From NCBI RefSeq assembly GCF_013760845.1, contig NZ_JACDUU010000007.1, positions 1-64,000 on the forward strand: a stretch of 64,000 bases of DNA, given 5' to 3'. Positions 1 through 10,497 of the stretch are shown piece after piece. The notes under the pieces were generated by a model. The model saw only the letters and a list, made by a program, of their open reading frames with translations. It did not search any database and was not told the origin of the DNA. The DNA is from [Anoxybacillus] calidus. GTDB lineage: Bacteria > Bacillota > Bacilli > Bacillales > Anoxybacillaceae. Position 1 is the stretch's first letter, and each line of letters opens with the position of its first letter. A program made the translations under genes and the position numbers.

Positions 1-96
<96 letters not shown>

Positions 97-106
97 GACA
101 TAAACA

Positions 107-144
107 GTTAGAGAACATCATTCGTTTGTTCTCTAACTTTTTTT
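107..144 (+). terminator. Rho-independent terminator of the rRNA operon
   Basis: An 11-bp perfect stem (GTTAGAGAACA with TGTTCTCTAAC) around a 9-base loop is followed by seven T. It sits about ten bases after the 5S rRNA. Confidence 0.9.
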
Positions 145-207
145 GTCCAACTATAATAGCGTTTTATTATATAACGCCATTAAAAATCCTCTCCCCCATA
201 AGATTCG

Positions 208-240
208 AGAACTAGCCACTATGGCTAGTTCTTATTTTTT
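208..240 (+). terminator. Second hairpin terminator after the 5S rRNA
   Basis: An 11-bp stem (AGAACTAGCCA with TGGCTAGTTCT) with a 3-base loop runs into ATTTTTT. It is probably a back-up terminator for the rRNA operon. Its T-run is on the plus strand, so it does not serve the minus-strand hsp20 gene equally well. Confidence 0.75.
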
Positions 241-289
241 ATATTTTTGTGTGCATTGTTAAGAATGAGAAATTCCGCTTAGAAATCGC

Positions 290-745
290 TTAGAGTTCTG
301 CTTTTTTTATTTTAATCTTTTTCTTTGTATCGTCTGGAATTAACCGATGTAGATGGATCATTAATAACCCGCTATGGTAAGTGGCTTCAATGCGATCTTC
401 TTTAACGGCAAATGGCAGGGGAACAATTTTTTCAAATGTCCCTTGAAAAATTCCTTCTTCGACTAATTCAAACTCTTTAAATTGTAAGTTAATTTCCGCT
501 TTTATCTCTAATGTTTTGTAATCAGTATAGACTTCCACTTGTTCAACATCTTCTAGACCTGGAATATTCATCACAACTAGTAGTTCGTTCTCTTCTTTTT
601 TGTATATATTTACCCCCAAAGAAGATGGAGACTGCTTATTTGCTTGTAAAAATGGTTCAAAGTTATTCCAAAAATCCTGGTTAAAAAAGTGTTCCCATTG
701 TTTTTTCCAATCTTTAAATTGGTTAAATGGGCTGGTTGGCATCAT
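290..745 (-). CDS. Hsp20/alpha-crystallin family small heat-shock protein
   Basis: This is a 151-residue ATP-independent holdase-type chaperone of the small heat-shock family. The N-terminal third is rich in Trp/Phe/Gln, as is usual for the variable arm. The alpha-crystallin domain follows (about residues 45-140) and contains the beta-strand text LLVVMNIPGLEDVEQVEVY and a late SGLLMIHLHRL strand. The protein ends in a Lys-rich tail. The ORF opens six codons further upstream, but AGGAGGG lies 8 bases before the second ATG at 745, so that start is chosen. It is transcribed away from the pur operon, and its 5' region faces the PurR boxes. Some Bacillus homologues are spore-coat associated; nothing here decides that. 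Confidence 0.85.
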   Translation of the reverse strand: MMPTSPFNQFKDWKKQWEHFFNQDFWNNFEPFLQANKQSPSSLGVNIYKKEENELLVVMNIPGLEDVEQVEVYTDYKTLEIKAEINLQFKEFELVEEGIFQGTFEKIVPLPFAVKEDRIEATYHSGLLMIHLHRLIPDDTKKKIKIKKAEL

Positions 746-827
746 TTTTGTGTCCCTCCTCATATCGCTGCTATTTCATCATATGTACACATTCGGATTT
801 TGTGAGGTGAATAGAATAGTAGGAAAA

Positions 828-866
828 CACGAACATTAATAAATTTCTTTTCTGTTAATGTTCGAT
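828..866. promoter_or_regulatory. Inverted pair of PurR boxes (PurBox)
   Basis: CGAACATTAA at 830-839 and its exact complement TTAATGTTCG at 855-864 form a perfect inverted repeat with a 15-base spacer. They lie just upstream of the -35 element of the pur promoter. Tandem inverted CGAAC-type boxes at this position are the known PurR operator arrangement in Bacillus, where PRPP relieves repression. That PurR binds here is inference from sequence and position. Confidence 0.8.
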
Positions 867-872
867 TTTATA

Positions 873-902
873 TTGACATTTCGTAAAAAACATTGGTATG
901 AT
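873..902 (+). promoter_or_regulatory. Sigma-A promoter of the pur operon
   Basis: TTGACA (873-878) is followed by an 18-base spacer and TATGAT (897-902). A start site near 909 would place the riboswitch aptamer at the very 5' end of the transcript, as expected. Confidence 0.75.
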
Positions 903-920
903 AATGTTAAATTAATAGTG

Positions 921-992
921 ACCCTCATATAATTTTGGGAATATGGCCCAAAAGTCTCTACCCAATAACCGTAAATTATTGGACTATGAGGG
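921..992 (+). ncRNA. Purine riboswitch aptamer (guanine/hypoxanthine class)
   Basis: All conserved elements of the purine aptamer are visible. P1 is ACCCTCAT with ATGAGGG. The first junction strand is TATAATTTTG, followed by ATATGG, then GTCTCTACC and CCGTAAA. The discriminating position before the closing P1 strand reads GGACTATGAG, with C rather than T. This is the guanine/hypoxanthine-binding form, not the adenine form. It controls the pur operon by premature termination together with the downstream hairpin. Confidence 0.95.
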
Positions 993-1035
993 AAAGGATC
1001 CGATTGGTTTCTTCGCTGATAATGGTCGAGGTATG

Positions 1036-1086
1036 CCCAGGACGATGCTTTCCCTTGTTTGGAGAACATCTGTTCCTGGGTTTTTA
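1036..1086 (+). terminator. Riboswitch-controlled terminator in the pur leader
   Basis: CCCAGGA (1036-1042) pairs with TCCTGGG (1074-1080), with inner GATG/CATC pairing, and is followed by TTTTTATATT. It lies 44 bases after the aptamer and 26 bases before purE. Ligand-bound aptamer should favour this OFF hairpin; the antiterminator was not modelled. Confidence 0.85.
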
Positions 1087-1111
1087 TATTGTTACAAAGA
1101 GGTGAAGATGA

Positions 1112-1600
1112 GTGCAGCCGCTTGTTGGTGTCATTATGGGAAGTCAATCAGATTGGGAAACGATGAAACATGCATGTCGAGTGTTAGAGGAATTATGTAT
1201 TCCTTTTGAAAAAAAAGTGGTTTCCGCCCATCGAACTCCGGATTATATGTTTGAATATGCTGAAACAGCTGAAGAAAGAGGATTGAAAGTGATTATTGCT
1301 GGAGCGGGAGGAGCTGCACATTTGCCGGGAATGGTTGCTGCGAAAACAACTTTACCTGTCATTGGTGTACCCGTCCAATCGAAATCCTTGCATGGTTTGG
1401 ATTCCCTTTTATCAATTGTGCAAATGCCTGGAGGAGTGCCGGTTGCAACTGTTGCGATTGGTAAAGCAGGAGCGACAAATGCTGGTCTTTTGGCAGCATC
1501 GATATTAGGGCTCAACTATCCTGAGATTATGCAAGCTTTAAAAGCAAGAAGAGAAAAAATTCGTCAAGAAGTGTTAGAAAGCAGTGATCGTCTTGGATAA
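1112..1600 (+). CDS. purE: N5-carboxyaminoimidazole ribonucleotide mutase, class I PurE
   Basis: This 162-residue cytosolic enzyme converts N5-CAIR to CAIR in de novo purine synthesis. The N-terminal [16 protein letters not shown] loop binds the nucleotide phosphate, and the [12 protein letters not shown] and GVPVQSK motifs are typical of class I PurE. Its length is normal for the family. The start is a GTG 6 bases after AGAGGTG; an ATG four bases earlier is in another frame. It is the first gene of a twelve-gene operon behind a PurR operator and riboswitch. Its last codons overlap purK by 17 bases. Confidence 0.97.
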   Translation: MQPLVGVIMGSQSDWETMKHACRVLEELCIPFEKKVVSAHRTPDYMFEYAETAEERGLKVIIAGAGGAAHLPGMVAAKTTLPVIGVPVQSKSLHGLDSLLSIVQMPGGVPVATVAIGKAGATNAGLLAASILGLNYPEIMQALKARREKIRQEVLESSDRLG

Positions 1601-2738
1601 AAAAACGATTGTCCCGGGACAAACCATTGGTATTATCGGTGGAGGACAGCTTGGACGGATGATGGCGATTTCCGCAAAAGAAATGGGATTTCATGTTGCG
1701 GTATTGGATCCAATGCCCAACTCTCCGTGCGGTCAAGTGTCAGATATTGAAATAACGGCGGAATACAACGATTTAGATGCAATCAAACAATTAGCAAGTG
1801 TGAGCGATGTCATTACGTACGAATTTGAAAATATTGATGCGGCTGCATTAAGGTGGCTTTCCCAGCATTCCTATGTGCCTCAAGGCAGCGATTTATTAAA
1901 AACAACTCAGGATCGTGCTACTGAAAAAAGAGCGATCACCGAGGCAGGGCTCCCAGTAGCGCCTTATCTGGTCATAAACTCAAAGCAAGACTTGTTAGAT
2001 GGTATAAAGAAAATCGGTATACCGTGCGTATTAAAAACGTGCCGTGGTGGCTATGACGGAAAAGGGCAATTCGTCATTCGCAAACAGGAGGATTGCCAAG
2101 AGGCAATGGCGTTGTTGCAATCGGGCTCCTGTGTGTTAGAAGCATGGCTTTCTTTTGATAAAGAGTTATCTGTTATTGTGACGCGGAACGGCCTAGGAGA
2201 TATTAAAACGTTTCCAGTGGCAGAGAATATTCATGTCGATAACATTTTACACCAAACGATTGTTCCAGCTAGAATTTCATCGGTTGTCGAACAAAAAGCG
2301 ATTGCGTATGCTAAAACGCTTGCTCAGCATTTTGGTCTTGTCGGGACATTAGCTGTGGAAATGTTTTTGACGAGAGATGGAGATATTTATATTAATGAAC
2401 TTGCCCCTAGACCACATAACTCAGGTCATTATACAATAAATGCTTGTGCAACATCTCAATTTCAGCAACATGTTCGTGCTGTTTGCAATTGGCCGCTAGG
2501 GAGCACAGAGCTGTTGAAACCAGCAGTGATGGTCAACATTTTGGGTGAGCATGTACAGCCAATTGTGGAAAACATTTCACAGCTTGCCGATGCGCATCTT
2601 CATCTCTATGGAAAGAAGGAAGCAAAGAAGAAGAGAAAAATGGGCCATTTGACGGTGTTAGCTGAAAATGTTGATGTTGCATTACAAAAAATCGACGAAT
2701 TGCAAATTTGGAATGATCGGAGGTTGCAACAAACATGA
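1584..2738 (+). CDS. purK: N5-carboxyaminoimidazole ribonucleotide synthase PurK
   Basis: This ATP-grasp enzyme makes N5-CAIR from AIR, bicarbonate and ATP and hands it to PurE. The N-terminal [20 protein letters not shown] is the pre-ATP-grasp nucleotide fold. [14 protein letters not shown] is the phosphate-binding loop, and [14 protein letters not shown] is the metal/ATP segment near residues 272-285. At 384 residues it is of normal size. The GTG start lies inside the purE 3' end, without a strong ribosome site of its own, which suggests translational coupling. It shares an ATGA overlap with purB. Confidence 0.96.
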   Translation: MIVLDKKTIVPGQTIGIIGGGQLGRMMAISAKEMGFHVAVLDPMPNSPCGQVSDIEITAEYNDLDAIKQLASVSDVITYEFENIDAAALRWLSQHSYVPQGSDLLKTTQDRATEKRAITEAGLPVAPYLVINSKQDLLDGIKKIGIPCVLKTCRGGYDGKGQFVIRKQEDCQEAMALLQSGSCVLEAWLSFDKELSVIVTRNGLGDIKTFPVAENIHVDNILHQTIVPARISSVVEQKAIAYAKTLAQHFGLVGTLAVEMFLTRDGDIYINELAPRPHNSGHYTINACATSQFQQHVRAVCNWPLGSTELLKPAVMVNILGEHVQPIVENISQLADAHLHLYGKKEAKKKRKMGHLTVLAENVDVALQKIDELQIWNDRRLQQT

Positions 2739-4027
2739 TTGAACGTTACACAAGACCGGAAATGGGTGCGATTTGGACGGAAGAAAACCGCTTTAAAGCC
2801 TGGCTGGAAGTAGAAATTCTAGCATGTGAGGCATGGGCGGAACTTGGCGTCATTCCAAAAGAAGATGTTGAACGAATTCGTAAAAATGCGTCATTTGATA
2901 TTCAGCGCATTAAAGAAATCGAAGAAGAAACGCGCCATGACGTTGTTGCATTCACGCGTGCTGTTTCCGAAACATTAGGCGAAGAGCGGAAATGGGTGCA
3001 CTACGGCTTAACGTCTACAGACGTTGTTGACACAGCATTGTCTTATTTACTAAAGCAGGCAAACGAAATTTTACTTCGCGATCTTGAAAATTTTATCCAA
3101 GTATTGAAAGAAAAAGCGCAAGAGCATAAGTATACGGTTATGATGGGGCGCACGCATGGTGTTCATGCTGAGCCGACTACATTCGGACTAAAAATGGCGC
3201 TTTGGTATGCGGAAATGCAGCGGAATTTAGAGAGATTTAAGCAGGCAGCGGAAACGGTACGTGTTGGGAAAATTTCCGGAGCTGTTGGCACGTATGCAAA
3301 TATTGACCCATTTGTAGAGAAATATGTATGTGAGAAACTTGGCTTAGAACCGGCACCAATTTCGACACAAACATTACAGCGTGATCGTCACGCGCATTAT
3401 ATGGCGACTTTAGCTCTAATTGCTACGTCGATTGAAAAATTTGCTGTAGAAATTCGTGGCCTGCAAAAGAGCGAAACTCGTGAAGTCGAAGAGTTTTTCG
3501 CAAAAGGACAAAAAGGCTCTTCTGCGATGCCGCATAAGCGTAATCCAATCGGTTCAGAAAATATGACGGGAATGGCGCGTGTTATTCGCGGTTATATGAT
3601 GACAGCGTATGAAAACGTGCCGCTTTGGCATGAACGTGATATTTCGCATTCATCCGCAGAGCGCATTATTTTGCCGGATGCAACGATTGCATTGAACTAT
3701 ATGCTCAATCGCTTTACGAACATCGTCAAAAATTTAACGGTGTTCCCGGAAAATATGAAACGGAATATGGACCGCACATTAGGCCTTATCTATTCACAGC
3801 GCGTGTTGCTTGCTTTGATCGATACAGGCATGACGCGTGAGGAAGCATATGACTTAGTCCAACCAAAAGCGATGGAAGCATGGGAAAAACAAATTCCGTT
3901 CCGTTCCCTTATTGAAGCAGAAGAAAAAATTACAAGCCGCTTATCACCAGAGCAAATCGCTGACTGCTTCGATTATAACTATCACTTAAAACATGTGGAT
4001 ACGATTTTCGAGCGTTTAGGATTGTAA
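2735..4027 (+). CDS. purB: Adenylosuccinate lyase PurB
   Basis: This 430-residue homotetrameric lyase of the fumarase/aspartase superfamily acts twice in purine synthesis, on SAICAR and on adenylosuccinate. The superfamily signature [12 protein letters not shown] is near residues 261-272. The TSTDVVDTA and [12 protein letters not shown] motifs supply active-site residues. Its ATG overlaps the purK stop (ATGA). The next gene does not follow closely: a 110-base hairpin repeat sits between purB and purC. Confidence 0.97.
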   Translation: MIERYTRPEMGAIWTEENRFKAWLEVEILACEAWAELGVIPKEDVERIRKNASFDIQRIKEIEEETRHDVVAFTRAVSETLGEERKWVHYGLTSTDVVDTALSYLLKQANEILLRDLENFIQVLKEKAQEHKYTVMMGRTHGVHAEPTTFGLKMALWYAEMQRNLERFKQAAETVRVGKISGAVGTYANIDPFVEKYVCEKLGLEPAPISTQTLQRDRHAHYMATLALIATSIEKFAVEIRGLQKSETREVEEFFAKGQKGSSAMPHKRNPIGSENMTGMARVIRGYMMTAYENVPLWHERDISHSSAERIILPDATIALNYMLNRFTNIVKNLTVFPENMKRNMDRTLGLIYSQRVLLALIDTGMTREEAYDLVQPKAMEAWEKQIPFRSLIEAEEKITSRLSPEQIADCFDYNYHLKHVDTIFERLGL

Positions 4028-4034
4028 TGATTAC

Positions 4035-4144
4035 ATAGGGACTGACCTAAGACTAAGTGTCAGACCCCACAACTACAATATACGGTAGGGAATTCAATAC
4101 TGTGTATTGCGCGTGAGGTCAGATACTTATGAGTCAGCCCCTAT
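4035..4144. repeat. Intergenic hairpin repeat inside the pur operon (family copy A)
   Basis: The ends are complementary (ATAGGGACTGAC with GTCAGCCCCTAT), and the whole stretch can fold into one imperfect hairpin of about 110 bases. The left arm contains AAGTGTCAGACCCCACAAC. The same words recur in the hairpins at 48599 and 53268, so it belongs to a dispersed repeat family. It lacks a T-run, so it should not stop transcription of the operon. It may instead affect mRNA processing or stability between purB and purC (inference). Confidence 0.75.
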
Positions 4145-4187
4145 GAAACAAAAAAATTCCCAATATTCTGTGTTAGGAGGCCGCAAC

Positions 4188-4916
4188 ATGGTCAAAAAAA
4201 TGGAGTTGCTTTATGAAGGCAAAGCGAAAAAAGTATATGCAACGAATCAAGAAAACGTGCTTTGGATTCAATATAAAGACAGCGCAACTGCTTTTAATGG
4301 TGAAAAAAAAGCAACCATTTCAGGAAAAGGGCGTTTAAATAACGAAATTACAAGCTTATTGTTTTCTAAACTTCATAGTGTTGGAATTGACAATCATTTT
4401 ATTGAAAAACTATCTGAAACAGAACAGCTTGTTAAAAAAGTAACGATTATTCCTCTTGAAGTTGTTGTCCGCAATTACGTCGCTGGTAGTCTTGCGAAGC
4501 GTCTTGGCCTCTCTGAAGGAACACGTTTAGAAAAAACGCTTATTGAATTTTATTATAAAAACGATGACTTAGGCGACCCTCTCTTGTTGGAAGACCACAT
4601 TGCCATTTTAAAGCTGGCTACTTCTGAACAGATTGCTATTTTGAAGGAGTCCGCTTTAAAAGTCAATGAGATCCTCACCCAACATTTCCAGGCATGTCAT
4701 GTAAGATTAATTGATTTTAAGCTCGAGTTTGGTTTTGACTCAGAAGGAAAAATTTTATTGGCAGATGAGATATCCCCGGATACTTGCCGTTTATGGGATA
4801 TGGATACAAATGAGAAATTGGACAAAGATGTTTTTCGCCGAGATTTAGGTAACTTAACAGATGCATATGAAATCATTTTTCAAAGACTAGGAGGCAGATC
4901 AGAATGTACAAAGTAA
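4188..4916 (+). CDS. purC: Phosphoribosylaminoimidazole-succinocarboxamide synthase PurC
   Basis: This 242-residue SAICAR synthetase joins CAIR and aspartate with ATP. LLYEGKAKKVYAT is the N-terminal ATP-binding hairpin, VVVRNYVAGSLAKR and ILADEISPDTCRLWD are family signatures. The ORF is open upstream through the hairpin repeat, but TTAGGAGG at 4173-4180 lies 7 bases before the ATG at 4188, and the protein then has the usual length. Its end overlaps purS by 13 bases. Confidence 0.96.
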   Translation: MVKKMELLYEGKAKKVYATNQENVLWIQYKDSATAFNGEKKATISGKGRLNNEITSLLFSKLHSVGIDNHFIEKLSETEQLVKKVTIIPLEVVVRNYVAGSLAKRLGLSEGTRLEKTLIEFYYKNDDLGDPLLLEDHIAILKLATSEQIAILKESALKVNEILTQHFQACHVRLIDFKLEFGFDSEGKILLADEISPDTCRLWDMDTNEKLDKDVFRRDLGNLTDAYEIIFQRLGGRSECTK

Positions 4917-5158
4917 AAGTATATGTCACTTTAAGAGAAAGTGTATTAGATCCTCAAGGAACAGCGGTGAAGGGAGCACTTCACAGCTTGTCTTATCATG
5001 AAGTACAAGATGTTCGTATCGGAAAGTTTATGGAACTTACCATTGAGAAAAGCGAGAGAAATATCGATGAGCTTGTGCGCGAAATGTGCGAAAAGCTGTT
5101 AGCAAATACGGTGATTGAAGACTACCGTTATGAAATTGAGGAGGTAGTGACACAGTGA
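4904..5158 (+). CDS. purS: Phosphoribosylformylglycinamidine synthase subunit PurS
   Basis: This 84-residue small subunit of the three-part FGAM synthase bridges PurQ and PurL and helps pass ammonia. [18 protein letters not shown] at the N-terminus and the [11 protein letters not shown] strand are typical. It overlaps the purC end by 13 bases and the purQ GTG by 4 bases, so the three genes are translated as a tight unit. Confidence 0.95.
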   Translation: MYKVKVYVTLRESVLDPQGTAVKGALHSLSYHEVQDVRIGKFMELTIEKSERNIDELVREMCEKLLANTVIEDYRYEIEEVVTQ

Positions 5159-5841
5159 AATTTGCTGTTATTGTTTTTCCTGGTTCGAACTGTGATGTCG
5201 ATATGTACCATGCGATGAAAGATGAGTTGGGTGAAGAAGTCGAATACGTTTGGCATGATGCTGAAAACTTGGACGAGTTTGATGGGATTCTTCTTCCCGG
5301 TGGTTTTTCCTACGGCGATTATCTCCGCTCTGGAGCGATTGCTCGCTTTTCAAACGTCATGAAGGCCATTATGAAAGCGGCTGAACAAGGGAAACCGATT
5401 TTAGGGGTTTGCAACGGATTTCAAATTTTGCTTGAAGCAGGGCTGTTGCCGGGAGCAATGCGCCGCAATAACAGCTTAAAGTTTATTTGCCGCCCTGTAG
5501 AACTGCGGGTAGAAAATAACGAAACAATGTTTACATCGGCTTATGAAAAGGGAGAAATTATTACGATTCCGATTGCCCATGGGGAAGGCAACTATTATTG
5601 TGATGAGGAAACATTGAACAAGTTGATCGCCAATCGTCAAATTGTTTTTCGCTATCATAACGAAAACCCAAACGGCAGCTTAGAGGACATTGCTGGAATT
5701 ATCAATGAAAAAGGAAACGTCCTTGGTATGATGCCGCATCCGGAGCGTGCCGTTGATGAACTGCTTGGCAGTGCAGACGGATTAAAATTGTTCCAATCAA
5801 TCGTGAAATACTGGAGGGAAGCACATGTCGTTAATGCTTGA
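5155..5841 (+). CDS. purQ: Phosphoribosylformylglycinamidine synthase, glutaminase subunit PurQ
   Basis: This 228-residue class I glutamine amidotransferase supplies ammonia to PurL. The nucleophile Cys is in ILGVCNGFQ (about residue 86), and the His/Glu pair is in [11 protein letters not shown] near the C-terminus. The GTG start overlaps the purS stop. The presence of separate PurS, PurQ and a short PurL is the Gram-positive form of the enzyme, not the fused proteobacterial form. Confidence 0.97.
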   Translation: MKFAVIVFPGSNCDVDMYHAMKDELGEEVEYVWHDAENLDEFDGILLPGGFSYGDYLRSGAIARFSNVMKAIMKAAEQGKPILGVCNGFQILLEAGLLPGAMRRNNSLKFICRPVELRVENNETMFTSAYEKGEIITIPIAHGEGNYYCDEETLNKLIANRQIVFRYHNENPNGSLEDIAGIINEKGNVLGMMPHPERAVDELLGSADGLKLFQSIVKYWREAHVVNA

Positions 5842-8053
5842 GCCAAATCCAACCATGATTAAAGAGAAAAAAATTTATCGTGAAATGGGATTAACGGATG
5901 AAGAATTTGCGATGATTGAGAAAATTCTCGGCCGTTTGCCAAACTACACGGAGACAGGGATTTTCTCAGTGATGTGGTCGGAGCACTGCAGTTACAAAAA
6001 TTCCAAGCCTGTATTAAAAAAATTTCCGACGAAAGGAGAAAAAGTGCTTCAAGGTCCAGGAGAAGGCGCTGGCATCGTTGACATCGGTGATGGATTAGCG
6101 GTTGTGTTTAAAATCGAAAGCCATAACCATCCATCGGCGATTGAACCATATCAAGGAGCGGCGACTGGCGTTGGTGGTATTATTCGCGATGTATTCTCCA
6201 TGGGAGCGCGTCCAATTGCACTTTTAAACTCTCTTCGTTTTGGAGAGTTAACCTCACCACGTGTGAAATATTTATTTGAAAATGTTGTTGCCGGTATTGC
6301 CGGATACGGAAACTGCATCGGCATTCCAACCGTTGGCGGCGAAGTGCAGTTTGACCCTGCTTATGAAGGAAATCCATTGGTAAACGCCATGTGTGTCGGG
6401 ATTATTCGCCATGAGGATATTCAGCGGGGGATAGCTTCAGGAGTCGGCAATACGGTGATGTATGTTGGTGCGAAAACAGGCCGTGATGGCATACACGGTG
6501 CAACGTTTGCTTCAGAAGAATTGACAGAACAATCTGAAGAAAAACGACCGGCCGTACAAGTTGGCGACCCGTTTATGGAAAAACTGCTGCTTGAAGCGTG
6601 TTTAGAAGTAGTAAAATCGGATGCATTAGTCGGCATTCAAGATATGGGAGCGGCTGGTTTAACAAGCTCATCGGCAGAAATGGCGAGCAAGGCTGGCTAT
6701 GGCATTGAAATGAATCTTGATTTAGTGCCACAACGTGAGGCAGGAATGACGCCGTATGAAATGATGCTTTCCGAATCGCAGGAACGTATGCTTCTTGTTG
6801 TGAAAAAAGGACGAGAACAAGAGATTTATGATTTATTTGCGAAATACGGACTTGAAGCAAAAGCGATCGGCAAAGTAACAGACGATAAAATGCTTCGTCT
6901 TTATTTCCGCGGTGAGGTAGCGGCAGAAATTCCGGTCGATGCTTTAGCGAAAGATGCACCGGTCTATCATAAGCCATCGAAAGAGCCGGCTTATTATCGT
7001 GAGTTTCAAGAGATGGCTCTTTATATTCCGCAAGTGGACAACTATGAAGAAACATTACTTTCTTTATTAGCGCAACCAACTATCGCTAGCAAAGAGTGGG
7101 TATATGATCAATACGATTACATGGTACGTACCAATACGGTCGTTGCTCCTGGCTCTGATGCGGCGGTTGTACGAATTCGTGGTACGAAAAAAGCGTTAGC
7201 AATGACAACGGACTGCAACTCTCGCTACATTTACTTAGATCCGGAAACAGGTGGAAAAATCGCGGTTGCTGAAGCGGCAAGAAATGTTGTTTGTTCTGGA
7301 GCCAAACCATTGGCGATTACAGACTGCTTAAATTTTGGAAACCCGGAAAAACCGGAGATTTTCTGGCAGTTAGAAAAAGCAGTTGATGGTATGAGTGCGG
7401 CGTGCAGTGCGTTAGAAACACCAGTTATTAGCGGAAACGTGTCGCTTTATAACGAAACGAACGGTGTTGCTGTGTATCCGACTCCTGTTGTCGGTATGGT
7501 TGGCTTAATTGAAGATATTAATCACATTACAACACAAGAGTTTAAACAAGCTGGTGACCTTATTTATGTAATTGGTGAGGCGGAACCAGAATTTGGCGGT
7601 AGCGAATTACAAAAATTATTGAGCGGGGACATTTTTGGAAAAGCACCAAGTTTAGATTTAGAGATAGAGGCAAAACGCCAAAAAGAATTGCTTGCAGCCA
7701 TTCAAGCAGGTGTCGTTGCTTCCGCCCATGATATTGCAGAAGGCGGTCTTGCAGTTGCATTAGCTGAATGTGTCATGAATGCAAATGGATTAGGCGCAAA
7801 AGTAACGATTAACGGTGAATCAGTGACAGAGTTGTTCAGCGAAACACAATCCCGTTTCATTGTTTCTGTGAAAAAAGAACATCAAGCTGAATTTGAAAAA
7901 TTAGTAGAAGCAAAACTTATTGGTGAAGTAACCGCTAATGCCTTGCTTCATATTGAAAACGAACAAGGAGAGAAAGTCGTACGTCTCCCAGTTGAACAAA
8001 TGAGAAGCGTTTGGAAAGGGGCTATTCCATGCTTGCTGAAATCAAAGGCTTAA
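5825..8053 (+). CDS. purL: Phosphoribosylformylglycinamidine synthase subunit PurL
   Basis: This 742-residue synthetase subunit converts FGAR to FGAM with ATP and ammonia from Pur[17 protein letters not shown] is near residues 43-58, [14 protein letters not shown] near 98-111, and [12 protein letters not shown] between them. These are the AIRS-like ATP-binding motifs of small PurL. Two AIRS-N/AIRS-C repeats fill the length. CTGGAGGG lies 7 bases before the ATG. The start overlaps purQ and the end overlaps the start of purF, which is translated from 8029. Confidence 0.97.
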   Translation: MSLMLEPNPTMIKEKKIYREMGLTDEEFAMIEKILGRLPNYTETGIFSVMWSEHCSYKNSKPVLKKFPTKGEKVLQGPGEGAGIVDIGDGLAVVFKIESHNHPSAIEPYQGAATGVGGIIRDVFSMGARPIALLNSLRFGELTSPRVKYLFENVVAGIAGYGNCIGIPTVGGEVQFDPAYEGNPLVNAMCVGIIRHEDIQRGIASGVGNTVMYVGAKTGRDGIHGATFASEELTEQSEEKRPAVQVGDPFMEKLLLEACLEVVKSDALVGIQDMGAAGLTSSSAEMASKAGYGIEMNLDLVPQREAGMTPYEMMLSESQERMLLVVKKGREQEIYDLFAKYGLEAKAIGKVTDDKMLRLYFRGEVAAEIPVDALAKDAPVYHKPSKEPAYYREFQEMALYIPQVDNYEETLLSLLAQPTIASKEWVYDQYDYMVRTNTVVAPGSDAAVVRIRGTKKALAMTTDCNSRYIYLDPETGGKIAVAEAARNVVCSGAKPLAITDCLNFGNPEKPEIFWQLEKAVDGMSAACSALETPVISGNVSLYNETNGVAVYPTPVVGMVGLIEDINHITTQEFKQAGDLIYVIGEAEPEFGGSELQKLLSGDIFGKAPSLDLEIEAKRQKELLAAIQAGVVASAHDIAEGGLAVALAECVMNANGLGAKVTINGESVTELFSETQSRFIVSVKKEHQAEFEKLVEAKLIGEVTANALLHIENEQGEKVVRLPVEQMRSVWKGAIPCLLKSKA

Positions 8054-9417
8054 ATGAAGAGTGCGGTATCTTTGGGATTTGGGGGCATACTGAAGCAGCA
8101 CAAATAACTTATTACGGCTTGCATAGTTTACAACATCGCGGACAAGAAGGAGCAGGAATCGTTGTCGCAGATGGTGAATCGCTAAAGGGGCATAAAGGGC
8201 TTGGACTAGTGACGGAAGTGTTTAGCAACGGCGAACTGCAAAAGTTAAATGGAATGGCAGCGATCGGTCATGTTCGTTATTCAACAGCCGGCGGCGGGGG
8301 CTATGAAAATGTTCAGCCCCTGTTATTCCGATCGCAAAGCGGCAGCATTGCTTTAGCGCATAATGGGAACTTAGTCAACGCCACAGAGTTAAAGATTCGT
8401 CTTGAACAGCAAGGCAGCATTTTTCAAACAACTTCAGATACAGAAGTGTTTGCTCATTTAATTCGTCGCAGTATGGCGCCAACGTTAAAAGAGCAAATAA
8501 AAATCGCGCTCAACTATTTAGAAGGGGCATTTGCGTTTCTTCTATTGACGGAAACAGAGTTATATATTGCGCTTGACCCGAATGGATTTAGACCATTATC
8601 AATTGGCCGTCTCGGCAATGCTTACGTTGTTGCGTCAGAAACGTGTGCATTCGACGTCGTTGGTGCGACATATGAACGTGAAGTGGAACCGGGCGAACTC
8701 ATTATCATTAATGCAGAAGGGGTTCATTCAGAACGTTTCGCGGAGAAAAGACCGCGTTCCATTTGCAGTATGGAATACATTTACTTCGCTCGTCCTGACA
8801 GCAATGTCGATGGAATTAACATTCACACAGCGCGCAAGAACCTCGGCAAACGTCTTGCGCTTGAAGCCCCTGTTGAAGCCGATATTGTGACAGGTGTGCC
8901 AGATTCAAGTATTTCTGCTGCCATTGGTTATGCTGAGGCAACAGGTATTCCGTATGAGCTTGGCTTAATTAAAAACCGTTATGTCGGACGTACATTCATT
9001 CAACCATCCCAGTCGCTCCGAGAGCAGGGAGTCAAGATGAAGCTTTCCCCTGTGAGCGGCGTGGTTGCAGGTAAACGGGTTGTCATGGTTGATGATTCGA
9101 TTGTTCGAGGAACAACGAGTAAGCGAATTGTGAACATGCTTCGGGAAGCAGGAGCAACAGAAGTTCATGTTCGCATTAGTTCACCGCCGATTACACATCC
9201 TTGTTTTTACGGAATTGACATGTCAACAAGAGAGGAATTAATTGCTGCCTCACATTCTGTCGAAGAAATTCGACAACTCATTGGAGCAGATTCACTCGCA
9301 TTTTTAAGTCTAGAAGGGTTGATTGAAGCGATTGGACGTCCGAGCGACTCACCATGGTGCGGACAATGTATGTCTTGTTTTACCGGAAAATATCCGTTAA
9401 ATACATTTCAAGAGTGA
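8029..9417 (+). CDS. purF: Amidophosphoribosyltransferase PurF
   Basis: This is the committed step of purine synthesis: PRPP plus glutamine gives phosphoribosylamine. After an 11-residue propeptide ending in Glu-Glu comes the mature N-terminal nucleophile Cys (CGIFGIWGH). RGQEGAGI belongs to the glutaminase domain. [14 protein letters not shown] is the PRPP loop of the transferase domain. The late [10 protein letters not shown] Cys residues suit the Fe-S-containing Bacillus type. The ORF is open from a TTG at 8011, but GAAAGGGG at 8013-8020 points to the ATG at 8029. It overlaps purL by 25 bases. Confidence 0.96.
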   Translation: MLAEIKGLNEECGIFGIWGHTEAAQITYYGLHSLQHRGQEGAGIVVADGESLKGHKGLGLVTEVFSNGELQKLNGMAAIGHVRYSTAGGGGYENVQPLLFRSQSGSIALAHNGNLVNATELKIRLEQQGSIFQTTSDTEVFAHLIRRSMAPTLKEQIKIALNYLEGAFAFLLLTETELYIALDPNGFRPLSIGRLGNAYVVASETCAFDVVGATYEREVEPGELIIINAEGVHSERFAEKRPRSICSMEYIYFARPDSNVDGINIHTARKNLGKRLALEAPVEADIVTGVPDSSISAAIGYAEATGIPYELGLIKNRYVGRTFIQPSQSLREQGVKMKLSPVSGVVAGKRVVMVDDSIVRGTTSKRIVNMLREAGATEVHVRISSPPITHPCFYGIDMSTREELIAASHSVEEIRQLIGADSLAFLSLEGLIEAIGRPSDSPWCGQCMSCFTGKYPLNTFQE

Positions 9418-9456
9418 TCATAACTAATGGCAAAACAGTAAAAGGGGGAACTTGAG

Positions 9457-10497
9457 GTGGCGGATGCATACAAGAAAGCGGGCGTTGATATTGAGGCTGG
9501 ATATAGAGCGGTTTCTTTGATGAAGAAGCATGTGCAAAAAACAGTTCGTCCTGAAGTGCTTGGTGGGCTTGGCGGCTTTGGCGGAATGTTCGATTTGTCA
9601 CAGCTTGGATATAAAGAACCAGTGCTGATTTCTGGAACAGATGGGGTCGGCACGAAATTGATGCTCGCCTTTACGATGGATAAGCATGATACCATTGGTA
9701 CTGACTGTGTCGCCATGTGTGTGAATGATATTGTTGTACAGGGGGCGGAGCCATTGTTTTTTCTTGATTATATTGCTTGTGGCAAAGCGGTCCCTGAAAA
9801 AATCGAACAAATTGTCAAAGGAATAGCAGATGGATGCGTTCAGGCTGGTTGTTCTCTCATCGGGGGAGAAACAGCTGAGATGCCAGGAATGTATGGAGAA
9901 AACGAATATGATGTCGCAGGATTTGCTGTTGGGATTGCAGAAAAGTCCAAACTTGTAACTGGGGAAACTATTCAAGAAGGTGATGCGCTGATTGGATTAG
10001 CCTCCAACGGCATTCACAGCAATGGTTACTCGCTTGTTCGTAAAATTTTGCTGGAAGAGGAAAAATTAAATCTTCACGAAACGTACGGAAATTTAACGGT
10101 TTCTCTTGGAGAAGAATTGCTGCGGCCGACCCGCATTTACGTAAAACCGATTTTAGAAGTCATGAAACAGTTTGAAATCAAAGGAATGGCGCATATTACG
10201 GGCGGTGGTTTTATCGAAAATATCCCACGCATGCTTCCAGAAGGATTATGTGCGGAAATCGATTACGGTTCCTGGCCCATTCCACCTATATTTGATTTGC
10301 TTCAAGAAAAAGGACAACTCAATCGTAAAGAAATGTTTAACATTTTTAATATGGGAATCGGCTTTGTGCTCGCTGTCGATAGCGAGCTGATTCAACCGGT
10401 CATTTATCAGCTGGAACAATTTGGCGAAAAAGCATATTTAATTGGACGCGTAAAAAAAGGCGAAGGAGTTTTATTTGCCGGGGGTAAAATGGAATGA
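9457..10497 (+). CDS. purM: Phosphoribosylformylglycinamidine cyclo-ligase PurM (AIR synthetase)
   Basis: This 346-residue enzyme closes the imidazole ring of AIR with [24 protein letters not shown] and [12 protein letters not shown] are the signature segments. [16 protein letters not shown] and [13 protein letters not shown] lie in the C-terminal domain. The start is a GTG with AAGGGGGAAC about 6 bases upstream. A 39-base gap separates it from purF. The stop overlaps the purN ATG. Confidence 0.96.
   Translation: MADAYKKAGVDIEAGYRAVSLMKKHVQKTVRPEVLGGLGGFGGMFDLSQLGYKEPVLISGTDGVGTKLMLAFTMDKHDTIGTDCVAMCVNDIVVQGAEPLFFLDYIACGKAVPEKIEQIVKGIADGCVQAGCSLIGGETAEMPGMYGENEYDVAGFAVGIAEKSKLVTGETIQEGDALIGLASNGIHSNGYSLVRKILLEEEKLNLHETYGNLTVSLGEELLRPTRIYVKPILEVMKQFEIKGMAHITGGGFIENIPRMLPEGLCAEIDYGSWPIPPIFDLLQEKGQLNRKEMFNIFNMGIGFVLAVDSELIQPVIYQLEQFGEKAYLIGRVKKGEGVLFAGGKME

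Noticed and set aside
4107-4187. Upstream extension of PurC by 27 residues
   Set aside because: It translates the hairpin repeat. The strong ribosome site before 4188 and the family length support the later start.
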